A stretch of DNA of 64,000 nucleotides from DASWOJ01 sp964242415 (GTDB lineage: Bacteria; Pseudomonadota; Alphaproteobacteria; Acetobacterales; Acetobacteraceae). Location: NCBI GenBank assembly GCA_964242415.1, contig CAXTAT010000019.1:39476-103475 (forward strand), written 5' to 3'. The translations under genes were made by a program, and so were the position numbers. A model generated the notes under the pieces. That model did not search any database. It was not told the DNA's origin and was given only the letters and a program-made list of their open reading frames with translations. The first letter of the stretch is position 1. Each line of letters starts with the position of its first letter. Shown here in pieces: positions 35,382 through 46,778 of this stretch.

Positions 35382-36226
35382 CCGAGCGGCTTGCCGACAT
35401 CAGCGCGCGCATCGGCGGCATCCAGCAGCTTGGGGCCGTCGTGAACGCGATGCGGGGGATCGCGGCCGCGCGGGTGCAGCAGGCGGGGGGGCAGCTTGCC
35501 GCGGTGGACCGCTACGCCGCGGTGATCGCCGCCGCCATCGGGCGGGCGCTGGTGCTCGCCCCCGCCGCCCGGCCCGGCGATCGCAAGCCGTCCCGCCCCG
35601 CCCTGGTGCTGTTCTGCGCCGAGCAGGGGTTTGCCGGCGCCTTCAGCGGGCGTGTGCTGGACACCGTCGGCGGCGGCCTCGGCACGGCGGAGCTGTTCCT
35701 GGTGGGCACGCGGGGCCGCGCGGCGCTGGCCGAGCGGGGGATCACCGCCGGGTGGACCGGCGCGATGCCGTCGCACTCGCCCGGCGTGCCCAAGCTCGCC
35801 GACCGCATCGCCCAGGCGCTATATAAGGGGATCGCCCAGGGGCGGATCGACCAGCTCGACGCCGTGTTCAGCCAGTGGCAGGGCGGCCAAGGCATCCGCG
35901 TGGAGCGCCGGCGGCTGTTCCCCTTCGACATGACGGCGTTCCCGCCCGCAACGGCCGCCGCCCCGCCGCTGCTCTACTTAGCACCAGCGGTGCTGCTGCA
36001 GGACCTGACGGCGGACTACCTGCACGCGCAGCTTTGCGAGGCCGCGCTGCACTCCTTCGCGGCTGAGAACGAGGCGCGCATGGAGGCGATGGCCGCGGCG
36101 CGCAGCCAGATCGAGCGCCAGCTTGCGTCCTTGCAGGCCAAGCAGCGACAGGTGCGGCAGGAGGAGATCACGGCGGAGATCATCGAGCTTGCCGCGGGGG
36201 AGACGGCGAGCCGGTCCGTTGCCTAG
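35378..36226 (+). CDS. atpG: N-ATPase subunit gamma
   Basis: 282 residues, last gene of the operon, starting at the ATGA overlap with atpA. The N-terminal helix (ERLADISARIGGIQQLGAVV) and a C-terminal helix (LHSFAAENEARMEAMAAARS) form the rotor coiled coil. The central Rossmann-like part (LVLFCAEQGFAGAFSGRVLD) matches the family. The C-terminus (EEITAEIIELAAGETA) replaces the canonical RQAxITxELxEIxxGA. Transcription presumably ends in the following 150 bp, where I find only a weak hairpin (about 36229-36248) without a T-run. Confidence 0.9.
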   Translation: MTERLADISARIGGIQQLGAVVNAMRGIAAARVQQAGGQLAAVDRYAAVIAAAIGRALVLAPAARPGDRKPSRPALVLFCAEQGFAGAFSGRVLDTVGGGLGTAELFLVGTRGRAALAERGITAGWTGAMPSHSPGVPKLADRIAQALYKGIAQGRIDQLDAVFSQWQGGQGIRVERRRLFPFDMTAFPPATAAAPPLLYLAPAVLLQDLTADYLHAQLCEAALHSFAAENEARMEAMAAARSQIERQLASLQAKQRQVRQEEITAEIIELAAGETASRSVA

Positions 36227-36270
36227 GACCAACCGCCGAAAGTTTTGGCGTGTTCGCCCCAACGTGCCGA

Positions 36271-36366
36271 GTCAGTGCGAGCCGGCTTCGGCGCGGCAAT
36301 CCAGGGCAGTTGAAACCGCCCGTGCCGCTCCTGAATTGCCACGCCGCAAGCGCGGCTCGCAATGAC
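36271..36366. repeat. Intergenic palindromic repeat, family 2, copy 2 (complete)
   Basis: Left arm 36271-36304 starts GTCAGTGCGAGCCGGCTTCG; right arm 36331-36366 ends GCGGCTCGCAATGAC. The arms are imperfect inverted copies separated by 26 bp, the most complete example of the family. It lies between the N-ATPase operon and the Nudix gene and may serve as a bidirectional terminator. Confidence 0.75.
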
Positions 36367-36377
36367 ATCGGCTGGAC

Positions 36378-37010
36378 TCACTCGAAGTCGGTCGGCAGCG
36401 CAGGGTCGCGGAGGTGCGCGAACATCCGCCGGAGCTGGCGCGGCAGCACGCGGGCCGATGACACATCATCCGGTAACGCGTCCTCGGCAAACCAGGCGAC
36501 CTCCGACGTTTCGGAGCTGACCGCCGCCGACCCGCCGATGGCTGCGCAGATGAAGAACATCTTGCAGCACGAGAACACGCCGGGGTGGTGGCCCTGGCGG
36601 GTGCGGTCCCACACGGCGGCGAGCTTCTGCACCTGCACGGCATAGCCGCTCTCCTCCTGCACCTCCTTGATGACGTTCTCGGCCGGGGTCAGGTTCACGT
36701 CCGCCCAGCCGCCGGGCAGGGTCCAGCGCCCGGCGTCGGCCACCTCCCGCACCATCAGCACCCGGCCCTGCCCGTCGAACACCGCGCCGCGCACATCGAC
36801 CTTGGGCGTGGCATACCCCGCCTCGCCGGCAAACAGCGCCTCGATCCGCTCGGCGGGGGCGCCCGTGTGCGCCGCCATGATCCGGGACGCCAGCGAGCGC
36901 AGCATCTCGTAGCGTTCGCGGTCATACGGGCCGGGGTCGAAGGCCAGCCCGGTCTGCGCGATGGCCTGCAGCTCGCGCGTCCAGGTCAGCCATCCCGGTT
37001 CCGCCGTCAT
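36378..37010 (-). CDS. Nudix hydrolase with N-terminal Nudix-associated domain
   Basis: 210 residues. An N-terminal helical domain (about 1-65, LQAIAQTGLAFDPGPYDRER) of the type found before ADP-sugar Nudix enzymes is followed by a Nudix fold. The Nudix box is GGWADVNLTPAENVIKEVQEES, in which the first Glu of G-x5-E is Leu while the metal-binding EVQEE core is intact. Likely substrates are nucleoside diphosphate sugars or ADP-ribose; this is family inference. It lies 9 bp before the metallo-beta-lactamase gene stop on the same strand and may be co-transcribed with it. Confidence 0.88.
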   Translation of the reverse strand: MTAEPGWLTWTRELQAIAQTGLAFDPGPYDRERYEMLRSLASRIMAAHTGAPAERIEALFAGEAGYATPKVDVRGAVFDGQGRVLMVREVADAGRWTLPGGWADVNLTPAENVIKEVQEESGYAVQVQKLAAVWDRTRQGHHPGVFSCCKMFFICAAIGGSAAVSSETSEVAWFAEDALPDDVSSARVLPRQLRRMFAHLRDPALPTDFE

Positions 37011-37019
37011 GCCGGCCTG

Positions 37020-37805
37020 CTACGCCACAGGCGGCAGGTGCAGCAGCGCCACGTCCGGCTGGCCCGGCAGCGTCGGGAAGCGGCGCAGCACTAGGGGGTC
37101 GTGCCCGGGGATGACATGGTCGGGGCCGTCCGCCAGTTCCTCGCAGATGCGCCAGCCCTCGGCCATGCGCGCCACATCCTGCACCAGCGGGAACGGGTTG
37201 CGGGTGCGGATGTTGGCCCAATAATGCGCGGCGTCGCTGGCCAGCACCACATGGCCGCGCGCGGTCGGCACGCGCACCACCTGCAGCCCGCCGGAGTGCC
37301 CGCCCACCAGGTGCAGCGTGACGCCGGGCGCAATGGCGGCGGTCCCGTCGTGGAAGCGTACCCGGTCGGCGAAGACGTGGCGCACGGCGTTGGTCACGTC
37401 CTCCACGTCCAGCGGGATGCGCAGCACGCGGTGGCACATGCAGCGCCCGGTGGCGTAGGCCATCTCCGCATCCTGCAGGTGGAACGTGGCGGCGGGGAAG
37501 GCGTCCATGCAGCCGGCATGGTCGTAGTGCAGGTGGGTCAGCACGACATCCCTGACCGCCGCGGCGTCGATCCCCACCAGCGCCAGGGCCTCCGCGGTGC
37601 TGCGGAGCAGGGTGCGGTTCCGGCGGGCGCCCGCCGCGGCGCCAAAGCCGGTATCGACCACGATCGTGCGCCCCTCGCCGGTGATGGCCCAGACGAAGTA
37701 GTCCAGCGGCATCGGCGCGGCATGGTCGTCGGGGAACAGGAAGCTTTCTGCCGCCGTGCGCTCCTGCTTGGTGGCGTAACGGATCGCGAAGGCTTCGTAT
37801 GTCAT
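37020..37805 (-). CDS. Metallo-beta-lactamase fold hydrolase, N-acyl homoserine lactonase family
   Basis: 261 residues from the ATG at 37805. The metal motif is HLHYDHAG with His91, His93, Asp95 and His96. Further ligands follow in GGHSGG and in ASDAAHYW, with a C-terminal HVIPGHDP. Overall arrangement and length match AHL lactonase-like (AttM/AiiA) and related lactonases. The substrate may be a homoserine lactone or another lactone. It is divergent from the CMD-like gene with 71 bp between starts. Confidence 0.85.
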   Translation of the reverse strand: MTYEAFAIRYATKQERTAAESFLFPDDHAAPMPLDYFVWAITGEGRTIVVDTGFGAAAGARRNRTLLRSTAEALALVGIDAAAVRDVVLTHLHYDHAGCMDAFPAATFHLQDAEMAYATGRCMCHRVLRIPLDVEDVTNAVRHVFADRVRFHDGTAAIAPGVTLHLVGGHSGGLQVVRVPTARGHVVLASDAAHYWANIRTRNPFPLVQDVARMAEGWRICEELADGPDHVIPGHDPLVLRRFPTLPGQPDVALLHLPPVA

Positions 37806-37876
37806 CTGGTTGCCTGACGATGGTTGCCGGCCTGGCGGGCTTCCTCCTAGCATGGGCCGAAATGGGGGAGGAAGCG

Positions 37877-38326
37877 GTGGCGGACCATCCGGAGTACGAG
37901 GGCGAGAAGTTCGCCATGGGGTTGCAGAACCGCCGGGAGGTGCTGGGGGCGGAGTATGTCGATGCCTCGCTGGCCAATGCGGACGAGTTCATGCGGGCGT
38001 TCCAGCGCGTCACCACCGAGTGGTGCTGGGGCGACGTGTGGGGCCGCCCGGGGCTGGACCGGCCGACGCGCTCGCTGCTGAACCTGGCGATGCTGACGGC
38101 GCTGAACCGGGCGCCGGAGCTGAGGCTGCACGTCCGCGGGGCGCTGAACAACGGCGTCACGCGGGAGCAGATCAAGGAGGTGCTGCTGCACGCGACGGTG
38201 TATTGCGGCATCCCCGCCGGGCTGGATGCGTTCAAGGCGGCGGCAGGCGTGTTCGCGGAGATCGACGCGAAGGCAGCCCCGGAAGCGCCCGCTTCGAAAG
38301 CGCCCCCCTCGAAGGCGGCGGAGTAG
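37877..38326 (+). CDS. Carboxymuconolactone decarboxylase family protein
   Basis: 149 residues when started at the GTG at 37877, which has a strong GGGGGAGGAA ribosome binding site at 37864-37873; the ATG at 37862 overlaps that site and is less likely. The domain runs from PEYEGEKFAMGLQNRREVLG to QIKEVLLHATVYCGIPAGLD, as in 4-carboxymuconolactone decarboxylases (PcaC). Those act on gamma-lactones in protocatechuate degradation, but many relatives have other roles. The low-complexity C-terminus (APEAPASKAPPSKAAE) derives from a 15-bp tandem duplication at 38285-38314. Confidence 0.82.
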   Translation: MADHPEYEGEKFAMGLQNRREVLGAEYVDASLANADEFMRAFQRVTTEWCWGDVWGRPGLDRPTRSLLNLAMLTALNRAPELRLHVRGALNNGVTREQIKEVLLHATVYCGIPAGLDAFKAAAGVFAEIDAKAAPEAPASKAPPSKAAE

Positions 38327-38327
38327 C

Positions 38328-39242
38328 GTGGCCCAAGACAATGGAGCACAGGCGGTCGGCTTCGTCGGCATCGGCAACATGGGCTGGCCGATGGCGGCCC
38401 GCGTCCATGCCGCCGGGCACACGCTGCTGGTGGCCGACCAGCGGCGCATCGTGGCCGAGAACTTCGCGCAGCAGGTGGGCGGCACGGCGCCGGACACCGC
38501 GGCGGAACTCGCCGCCGGGTCGGAGGTGATCGTGACGATGCTGCCGACCAGTGCTGCGGTCGGCATCGCGTTGGACGGGCTGCTGCCCAGCCTGCGGCCC
38601 GGCACGGTGGTGGTGGACATGACCTCCGGTGCGCCCGGCGAGACCCGCGCCCTGGCGGACCGTGTGGCGCAGGCCGGCGGGGTGATGATCGACGCCCCGG
38701 TGTCCGGCGGCGTCCCCCGGGCCAGGACGGGCGAGCTGGCGATCATGGTCGGCGGCGACGATGCGACCGTCGAGCGGGTGCGCCCGCTGCTGCAGTCCAT
38801 GGGCACGTCGATCCTGCGCACCGGGGCGGTCGGCTCGGCGCATGCGATGAAGGCGCTGAACAACCTGGTCAGCGCCGGCGGCTTCCTGATCGGGATCGAG
38901 GCGCTGCTGATCGGCCAGCGCTTCGGCCTCGACCCGGCGCTGATGGTCGATGTGCTGAACGCCTCGACGGGGATGAACAACTCGACGCAGAGGAAATTCC
39001 GCCAGTTCGTGCTGTCCCGTTCGTTCGACAGCGGGTTCGGGCTGGACCTGATGCTGAAGGACGTGGGCATCGCGATGGGGGTGGCGCGCGACACCGCGAC
39101 GCCCGCGCCGTTCAGCGCGCTGTGCCGGGAGCTGGCCGCCGCCTGCGCCGCGATGCTCGGGCCGGGGGCGGACCATACGGAGCTGGCGAAGCTCTCTGAA
39201 CGGCTGGCGGGCGTGGAGTTGGGGCAGCCGGCGCGGGACTGA
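38328..39242 (+). CDS. NAD(P)-dependent beta-hydroxyacid dehydrogenase (3-HIBADH family)
   Basis: 304 residues starting at a GTG 1 bp after the CMD gene stop. The dinucleotide motif GFVGIGNMGWPMAARV sits at 11-26. The substrate loop DAPVSGGVPRARTGELAIMV and the catalytic Lys in MKALNNLVSAGG follow, with KDVGIAMGVARDT near the C-terminus. The family includes 3-hydroxyisobutyrate, tartronate semialdehyde and related dehydrogenases. Its neighbours suggest carboxylic-acid catabolism. A 15-bp tandem duplication (39233-39261) spans the stop codon. Confidence 0.88.
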   Translation: MAQDNGAQAVGFVGIGNMGWPMAARVHAAGHTLLVADQRRIVAENFAQQVGGTAPDTAAELAAGSEVIVTMLPTSAAVGIALDGLLPSLRPGTVVVDMTSGAPGETRALADRVAQAGGVMIDAPVSGGVPRARTGELAIMVGGDDATVERVRPLLQSMGTSILRTGAVGSAHAMKALNNLVSAGGFLIGIEALLIGQRFGLDPALMVDVLNASTGMNNSTQRKFRQFVLSRSFDSGFGLDLMLKDVGIAMGVARDTATPAPFSALCRELAAACAAMLGPGADHTELAKLSERLAGVELGQPARD

Positions 39243-39261
39243 CCAAGGCGGGACTGACCAC
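39233..39261. repeat. 15-bp tandem duplication spanning a stop codon
   Basis: GCGGGACTGACCAAG at 39233-39247 is followed by GCGGGACTGACCAC at 39248-39261. The first unit contains the TGA of the dehydrogenase gene, so the second lies in the intergenic space. Confidence 0.85.
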
Positions 39262-39274
39262 GGAGGGAGAAGCG

Positions 39275-40483
39275 ATGGCGGGGATCGGCCGGCGTGAGGC
39301 GCTTGCGGGGGGGCTGGCCGCCACGGCCGCGCGGGTCCGCGCGCAGGGGAGGGCGCCGCTGCGGATCGGCGTGGTGAATGACCCCAACGGCATCTACAGC
39401 GACAACGGCGGCGTCGGCTGCGTTTACGCCGCGCGGCTGGCGACGGAGGAGGTCGGCAACACCCTGCTCGGCCGGCCCATCGAGGTGCTGCACGGCGATT
39501 GCGCCAACAAGCCGGACGTGGCGGCGGCGATCACCCGGCAGTGGATCGACCAGGCCGGGGTGGACCTGATCGTGGACGGCGCCAACTCGGCCGCCGGGCT
39601 GGCGATCCAGCAGGTGACGCGCGAGAAGGCGCGCATCTACATCCCGATCGGACCCGCCACGTCGGACCTGACGGGCAAGGCCTGCTCGCCGTTCTGCTTC
39701 CACTTCGCCTACGACACCTATGCGCTGGCCAAGGGCACCGGGGACGCGGTCACCAAGGCCGGCGGCAAGACCTGGTTCTTCATCACCGCCGATTATGCGT
39801 TCGGCGACGCCCTTCAGCGCGACACCACCCGGTTCCTGGAGGCGGCCGGCGGCAGGGTGATCGGGGCGGTCCGGCATCCGTTGGGGACCAGCGACTACTC
39901 GTCGTTCCTGCTGCAGGCGCAGGCGTCCGGGGCGGACGTGGTGGCGCTGGCCAATGCCGGGGCGGACACGCAGAACGCGCTGAAGCAGGCGGCGGAGTTC
40001 GGCGTGGGGCGGGATGGCAGGCAACGGCTGGCGGCGCTGCTGATCTTCGTGACGGACGTGTTCTCGGTCGGGCTGGCGGTGGCGGGCGGGCTGGACCTCA
40101 CGACGTCGTTCTACTGGGACCGCACGGATGCCACGCGGGCCTTCACCCGGCGCTTCATGGCGTTGAAGCCGAAGCCGCCCTCCATGCTGCAGGCCGGCAC
40201 CTACAGCGGCGTGCGGCACTGGCTGGCGGCGGTGGGGCAGGCTGGCACGGTGGAGGCGGCGACCGTGGCGGCGGCGATGCGCGCGATGCCGGTCAACGAC
40301 ATGAACAACACCGATGTCGCCATACGCGGGGATGGCCGGGTGATGTGCAACATGTACCTGATGCAGGTGAAGACGCCGGGGGAGAGCACCGCGCCGTTCG
40401 ACGTTTACAAGCTGCTGGCGACGCTGTCGGGCGAGCAGGCGTTCCGGCCGGTGTCTGAGGGTGGGTGCCCGCTGACCATGTAG
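39275..40483 (+). CDS. ABC transporter substrate-binding protein, Leu/Ile/Val-binding family
   Basis: 402 residues. The N-terminal signal region GIGRREALAGGLAATAARVR is Tat-like. The type-1 periplasmic fold starts at RIGVVNDPNGIYSDNGG and includes VDLIVDGANSAAGLAIQQV, IPIGPATSDLTGK and FITADYAFGDALQRD. It binds an amino acid, amide or small carboxylate for a HAAT-type transporter; no permease or ATPase genes adjoin, so it relies on components elsewhere or acts as a sensor protein. Its place behind the CMD-like and dehydrogenase genes suggests uptake of the compound they degrade. Confidence 0.85.
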   Translation: MAGIGRREALAGGLAATAARVRAQGRAPLRIGVVNDPNGIYSDNGGVGCVYAARLATEEVGNTLLGRPIEVLHGDCANKPDVAAAITRQWIDQAGVDLIVDGANSAAGLAIQQVTREKARIYIPIGPATSDLTGKACSPFCFHFAYDTYALAKGTGDAVTKAGGKTWFFITADYAFGDALQRDTTRFLEAAGGRVIGAVRHPLGTSDYSSFLLQAQASGADVVALANAGADTQNALKQAAEFGVGRDGRQRLAALLIFVTDVFSVGLAVAGGLDLTTSFYWDRTDATRAFTRRFMALKPKPPSMLQAGTYSGVRHWLAAVGQAGTVEAATVAAAMRAMPVNDMNNTDVAIRGDGRVMCNMYLMQVKTPGESTAPFDVYKLLATLSGEQAFRPVSEGGCPLTM

Positions 40484-40542
40484 GGGGACGTCACTTGCCC
40501 AGGCGTTGCCAAGGCATTCGCAGGCCACCAGAACCGCACTGA

Positions 40543-40688
40543 CTCCCTCTCCCTCCGGGAGAGGGCTGGGGTGAGGGAGGCCGCAAGAACCGAACATCCC
40601 CACGTCAGCAGCAAGCTTCGCCCTTTCCCAAGCGAACCACGTTCTCGCCGCTTCCCTCACCCCGGCCCTCTCCCGGAGGGAGAGGGAG
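40543..40688. repeat. REPIN-like inverted repeat pair 1
   Basis: Two 36-bp arms (40543-40578 and 40653-40688) are inverted copies differing at one position. Each arm contains a 9-bp hairpin CCCTCTCCC/GGGAGAGGG with a 3-nt loop. The 74 bp between arms is unique. It lies between convergent genes (binding protein and xylB). Confidence 0.88.
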
Positions 40689-40714
40689 CAGCAAACACCC
40701 TCATGCCGTGTGCA

Positions 40715-42187
40715 TCAGCCCTGCCCTGGTGCTGCCCTTGTCCGTATCGCGGGAACGCCGGCCAACTCCCGGTATTGCAGCAAGCGGCGCGCATAGGCGT
40801 CAGCCAAGCCCGGGTCCGGCAAGATCGTCTCCTCCCGCACCGGCGGCAGGCACACAGCCGCCGGCGCCTCCCCCGTCACCGCCATGCGCGCCAGCCGCGC
40901 CGCGCCGAACGCGCCGCCGTGCTCGCCCGCCGCCAGCCGGTGCAGCGGCACCCCCAGCGCCGCCGCGATCACCGCGATCCATACTCGGGACCGCGACCCG
41001 CCGCCGATCACGTCCGCCTGCGTGACCCGCGTGCCCGACGCCGCCAGCGCATCCAGGCAGTCGCGTAGCGAGAACGCCACCCCCTCCAGCACCGCCTGCG
41101 TCAACGCCGCCCGGTCCGTCCCATGCGACAGCCCGGCGAATGCGCCCCGCAGCGCCCCATCGTTGTGCGGCGTCCGCTCACCGCCGAGATAGGGCAGGAA
41201 CAGCGCCGGGGACGGCGCGGACGGCATCGGCACCTCGTCGAGCAGCTCGGCCTCGGTCCGTCCGGCGATGCCGGCCCACCACGCCAGCGAGTCCGCGGCC
41301 GACAGGGTGACGCCCATGTTGTGCCAGGTGTCCGGCAACGCATGGCAGAAGGCGTGCACCGCCGCCTGCGGATAGGGGCGAAAACCGTCCGTGGTGGCGA
41401 ACAGCACGCCCGACGTGCCCAGCGACACGAAAGCATCGCCGGGCCGGATCGCCCCCAGCCCGACCGCCCCGGCCGCGTTGTCCCCGGCGCCGCCGGCCAG
41501 CAGCGGCGGCCGGGCTATGCCCCAGCGCACCGCCAGCGCCGAGTGCAGAGTACCGGCGGGGGCGTTGCCCTCGACCAAGCGGGGCATGGCCCTCCGCGAC
41601 AGGCCGGTGGCGGCCAGCGCGGCATCCGACCAATCCCGCGCGCCGACATCCAGCCAAAGCGTGCCGGAGGCGTCGGACATCTCCTCCAGCATCTCGCCGG
41701 TCAGGCGGTAGTGGACCCACGCCTTGGGCAGCAGCACCTTGCGCGTTTGGGCGAACACGCCGGGCTCATGGGCGCGCACCCACAGCAGCTTGGGCGCGGT
41801 GAAGCCGGGCATGGCGATGTTGCCCGCCACTTGGCGCAGCGCCGGGAAGTCCCGCTCCAGTTGGGCACACTCCGCCGCGGCGCGCACGTCGTTCCACAGG
41901 ATGGCGGGGCGCAGCACGTCCCCGGCGGCGTCCAGCAGCACGGCGCCGTGCATCTGGCCGGACAGGCCGATGCCCTGCACCGCGGCCAGCGCCGCCGGGT
42001 GGTCCCGGTGCAGCGTGTCCACGGCCGATAGCATGGCCTGCCACCAGGCCTCCGGGTCCTGCTCGCTGTGGCCCGGCGCGGGGCGGGACACCTGCAACGG
42101 CGCCGCAGCGCTGCCCACCACGCGCTGCGCCCCGTCCACGAGCAGCGCCTTGACGGCGGAGGTGCCGAAATCCAGGCCTAAGAACAT
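40715..42187 (-). CDS. xylB: Xylulokinase (FGGY family)
   Basis: 490 residues from the ATG at 42187; the longer frame to 42256 would run into a repeat. The N-terminal phosphate loop is LGLDFGTSAVKALL. Substrate residues occur in LSGQMHGAVLLD, the FGGY segment in VSLGTSGVLFATT and FLPYLGGERTPHND, and the adenosine site in VIGGGSRSRVW. It phosphorylates D-xylulose (or a similar ketose) to feed the pentose phosphate pathway. It is last in the polyol gene set; xylulose would come from arabinitol oxidation by the mannitol dehydrogenase homolog upstream. Confidence 0.93.
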   Translation of the reverse strand: MFLGLDFGTSAVKALLVDGAQRVVGSAAAPLQVSRPAPGHSEQDPEAWWQAMLSAVDTLHRDHPAALAAVQGIGLSGQMHGAVLLDAAGDVLRPAILWNDVRAAAECAQLERDFPALRQVAGNIAMPGFTAPKLLWVRAHEPGVFAQTRKVLLPKAWVHYRLTGEMLEEMSDASGTLWLDVGARDWSDAALAATGLSRRAMPRLVEGNAPAGTLHSALAVRWGIARPPLLAGGAGDNAAGAVGLGAIRPGDAFVSLGTSGVLFATTDGFRPYPQAAVHAFCHALPDTWHNMGVTLSAADSLAWWAGIAGRTEAELLDEVPMPSAPSPALFLPYLGGERTPHNDGALRGAFAGLSHGTDRAALTQAVLEGVAFSLRDCLDALAASGTRVTQADVIGGGSRSRVWIAVIAAALGVPLHRLAAGEHGGAFGAARLARMAVTGEAPAAVCLPPVREETILPDPGLADAYARRLLQYRELAGVPAIRTRAAPGQG

Positions 42188-42212
42188 GGCGGCGGTCGAG
42201 GATGGCTGCCTG

Positions 42213-42351
42213 CTCCCTCTCCCTCCGGGAGAGGGTTGGGGTGAGGGAGGCGGCAAGGGCCGACGTTGGCCCCTGCTGACCCGCGCTTCATCGGCGGAGG
42301 ACCGCGCTTGCCCGCCCCCTCACCCCAACCCTCTCCCGGAGGGAGAGGGAG
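42213..42351. repeat. REPIN-like inverted repeat pair 2
   Basis: Arms 42213-42248 and 42316-42351 match the 36-bp unit of the other three pairs, differing at one terminal base. It lies between xylB and the ABC ATPase gene within the polyol gene set. Confidence 0.88.
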
Positions 42352-42368
42352 AAGCGAGGCAGGCAGGC

Positions 42369-43472
<1,104 letters not shown>

Positions 43473-43482
43473 GGAACGGCTC

Positions 43483-44298
43483 CTACTTCACGGCGCCGAA
43501 GGTCAGCCCGCGCACGAGCTGGCGCTGGCTGAACCAGCCGAACACCAGGATGGGCGCCACCGCCATCGTCGATGCCGCCGACAGCTTGGCGAAGAACAGG
43601 CCCTCGGGGCTGCTGAACGACGCGATGAACGCCGTCAGCGGCGCGGCGGCGGCGCTGGTGAGGTTCAGGCTCCAGAACGCCTCGTTCCAGCAAAGGATCA
43701 GCGACAGCAGCCCGGTGGAGGCGACGCCGGGCAGGGTCAGCGGCAGCAGCAAGTGCCAGACCTCCGCCCCAGTACGGGCACCATCCATGCGGCCAGCCTC
43801 CAGGATCTCGACTGGCACCTCCTTGTAGAAGGTGAACAGCATCCAGACGACGATGGGCAGGTTCATCAGGGCGTAGATCACGACCAGCCCGGTCCGCGTG
43901 TCCAGCAGCCCCGCCGTGCGGAACAGCAAGTAGATCGGCACCAGCACGCCGACCGGCGGCAGCATCTTGGTCGATAGCATCCACAGCAGGGTGCCGCGGG
44001 TGCGCGCCGTCGGGTGGAACGCCATGGAGTAGGCGGCGGGGATGGCGAACAGCAGCGCCAGCACGGTGCCGCCGACCGACACCACGACGCTGTTCAGCGC
44101 AAAGCTCAGGTAGTCGGCGCGGGACAGCACCTCGCGGTAGGAGTCGAGCGTGGGGGTGAACAGCAGGCGGGCGCCGATGGCGTCGGTCTCGGACTTGAGG
44201 CTGGTCAGTCCCATCCAGAATATTGGGAAGAACAGCAGTATGGCCACGCTCCAACCCAGGGCGGTGACGAAGATGCGGCGGCCGAGGCTGTCTTCCAC
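43483..44298 (-). CDS. Polyol/sugar ABC transporter permease (MalG/SmoG type)
   Basis: 271 residues from a GTG at 44298 with a GGAGG site just upstream; the start lies 1 bp after the stop of the first permease. Six membrane helices are expected, and the EAA loop for ATPase contact reads EAGRMDGARTGAEVWHLLLP. LTSLKSETDAIGARLLFTPT is a typical MalG-type periplasmic stretch. It forms the membrane channel with the preceding permease. Confidence 0.9.
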   Translation of the reverse strand: MEDSLGRRIFVTALGWSVAILLFFPIFWMGLTSLKSETDAIGARLLFTPTLDSYREVLSRADYLSFALNSVVVSVGGTVLALLFAIPAAYSMAFHPTARTRGTLLWMLSTKMLPPVGVLVPIYLLFRTAGLLDTRTGLVVIYALMNLPIVVWMLFTFYKEVPVEILEAGRMDGARTGAEVWHLLLPLTLPGVASTGLLSLILCWNEAFWSLNLTSAAAAPLTAFIASFSSPEGLFFAKLSAASTMAVAPILVFGWFSQRQLVRGLTFGAVK

Positions 44299-44299
44299 C

Positions 44300-45205
44300 T
44301 TACACCTCCAGCCGGCGCGCGATGGAGCGCACCAGGAAGAATGCCACCACGTTCGCCAGCAGGATCGCCACGACCCCCCCGGCCGAAGCCCCGCCAATGT
44401 CGAACTGCAGCAGCGCGCGGGCGTAGATCAGGAAGGCGAGGTTGGTCGTGGCATTGCCCGGGCCGCCGGAGGTGGTGACGAAGATCTCGGCGAATACCGT
44501 CAGCAGGAAGATCGTCTCGATCATCACCACCACGCCGATCGCCCGGGACAGGTGCGGCAGGGTGATGAACACGAACTGCGCCACCACCCCGGCGCCGTCC
44601 ATCCGCGCGGCCTCCCGCTGCTCCCCGTCCAGCGACTGCACCGCCGTCAGCAGGATCAGCAGCGCGAACGGCAGCCACTCCCACGACACGATGGCGATCA
44701 CCGACGCCAGCGGGAACTGCGCGAACCAATCGACGGGCTGCAATCCGAACGCCATCGCCACCGCGCCCAGCACGCCGTAGATCGGGTGCATCAGCAGGTT
44801 CTTCCAAACCAGCGCGCTGACGGTGGGCATGACGAAGAACGGCGAGATCGCCAGCACGCGGGCGATGTTGCGGCCGGGGAAGGGCTGGTCGAACAGCACC
44901 GCCAGCAGGGTGCCCAACCCCACGGTGATGACCAGCACCGCCCCCAGCAGCACCATCGTGTTGCGCAGCGACACCCAGAAGTCGGGGTCGGTGACCAGGA
45001 AGGTGTAGTTGTCGATCCCGGCGAAGCCCTCGCCCGCCGGGTTGAGCAGGTTGTAGTACTGGAACGAGAACCACAGCGTCATCACCAGCGGGACGATCAT
45101 CCACGCCAGCAGCACGATGACGGAAGGCGCAACCAGCAGCCCGCCCACCCGCCGGATCGGAGCAGCAACAGGCGCCACGGCCGGACGGGTCAGGGCAACG
45201 GACAT
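44300..45205 (-). CDS. Polyol/sugar ABC transporter permease (MalF/SmoF type)
   Basis: 301 residues. A first helix near the N-terminus (GLLVAPSVIVLLAWMIVPLV) is followed by a periplasmic segment with FSFQYYNLL, and the EAA loop reads EAARMDGAGVVAQFVFITLP. Its order before the MalG-type permease and after the binding protein is the normal one for polyol importers. Confidence 0.9.
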   Translation of the reverse strand: MSVALTRPAVAPVAAPIRRVGGLLVAPSVIVLLAWMIVPLVMTLWFSFQYYNLLNPAGEGFAGIDNYTFLVTDPDFWVSLRNTMVLLGAVLVITVGLGTLLAVLFDQPFPGRNIARVLAISPFFVMPTVSALVWKNLLMHPIYGVLGAVAMAFGLQPVDWFAQFPLASVIAIVSWEWLPFALLILLTAVQSLDGEQREAARMDGAGVVAQFVFITLPHLSRAIGVVVMIETIFLLTVFAEIFVTTSGGPGNATTNLAFLIYARALLQFDIGGASAGGVVAILLANVVAFFLVRSIARRLEV

Positions 45206-45213
45206 GGCAGCGC

Positions 45214-46533
<1,320 letters not shown>

Positions 46534-46626
46534 AGTACGGTCCTCCGTTTGCCTCTGGCTATCCGTTTGCCGGGCATATTACCAATCAAGTTGGCACTGC
46601 GGCTCCAAAGGGTCAACGGTAAGCTT

Positions 46627-46773
46627 CTCCCTCTCCCTCCAGGAAAGGGCCGGGGTGAGGGGGTCTGGGAGGGCCTAGCTCTCCCATATCGGGGCGGCGT
46701 TCGCTTCCGACGTGGGAGGAGTTTGGTCCTTGCCGCATCCCTCACCCCGGCCCTCTCCCGGAGGGAGAGGGAG
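46627..46773. repeat. REPIN-like inverted repeat pair 3
   Basis: Arms 46627-46662 and 46738-46773. The left arm has three substitutions relative to the right arm, which matches the family unit. It lies between the binding protein and the mannitol dehydrogenase genes. Confidence 0.85.
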
Positions 46774-46778
46774 CAGCA

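Noticed and set aside
36229..36248. Rho-independent terminator after atpG
   Set aside because: A short hairpin with a wobble pair is possible, but no T-run follows; not reported as a terminator.
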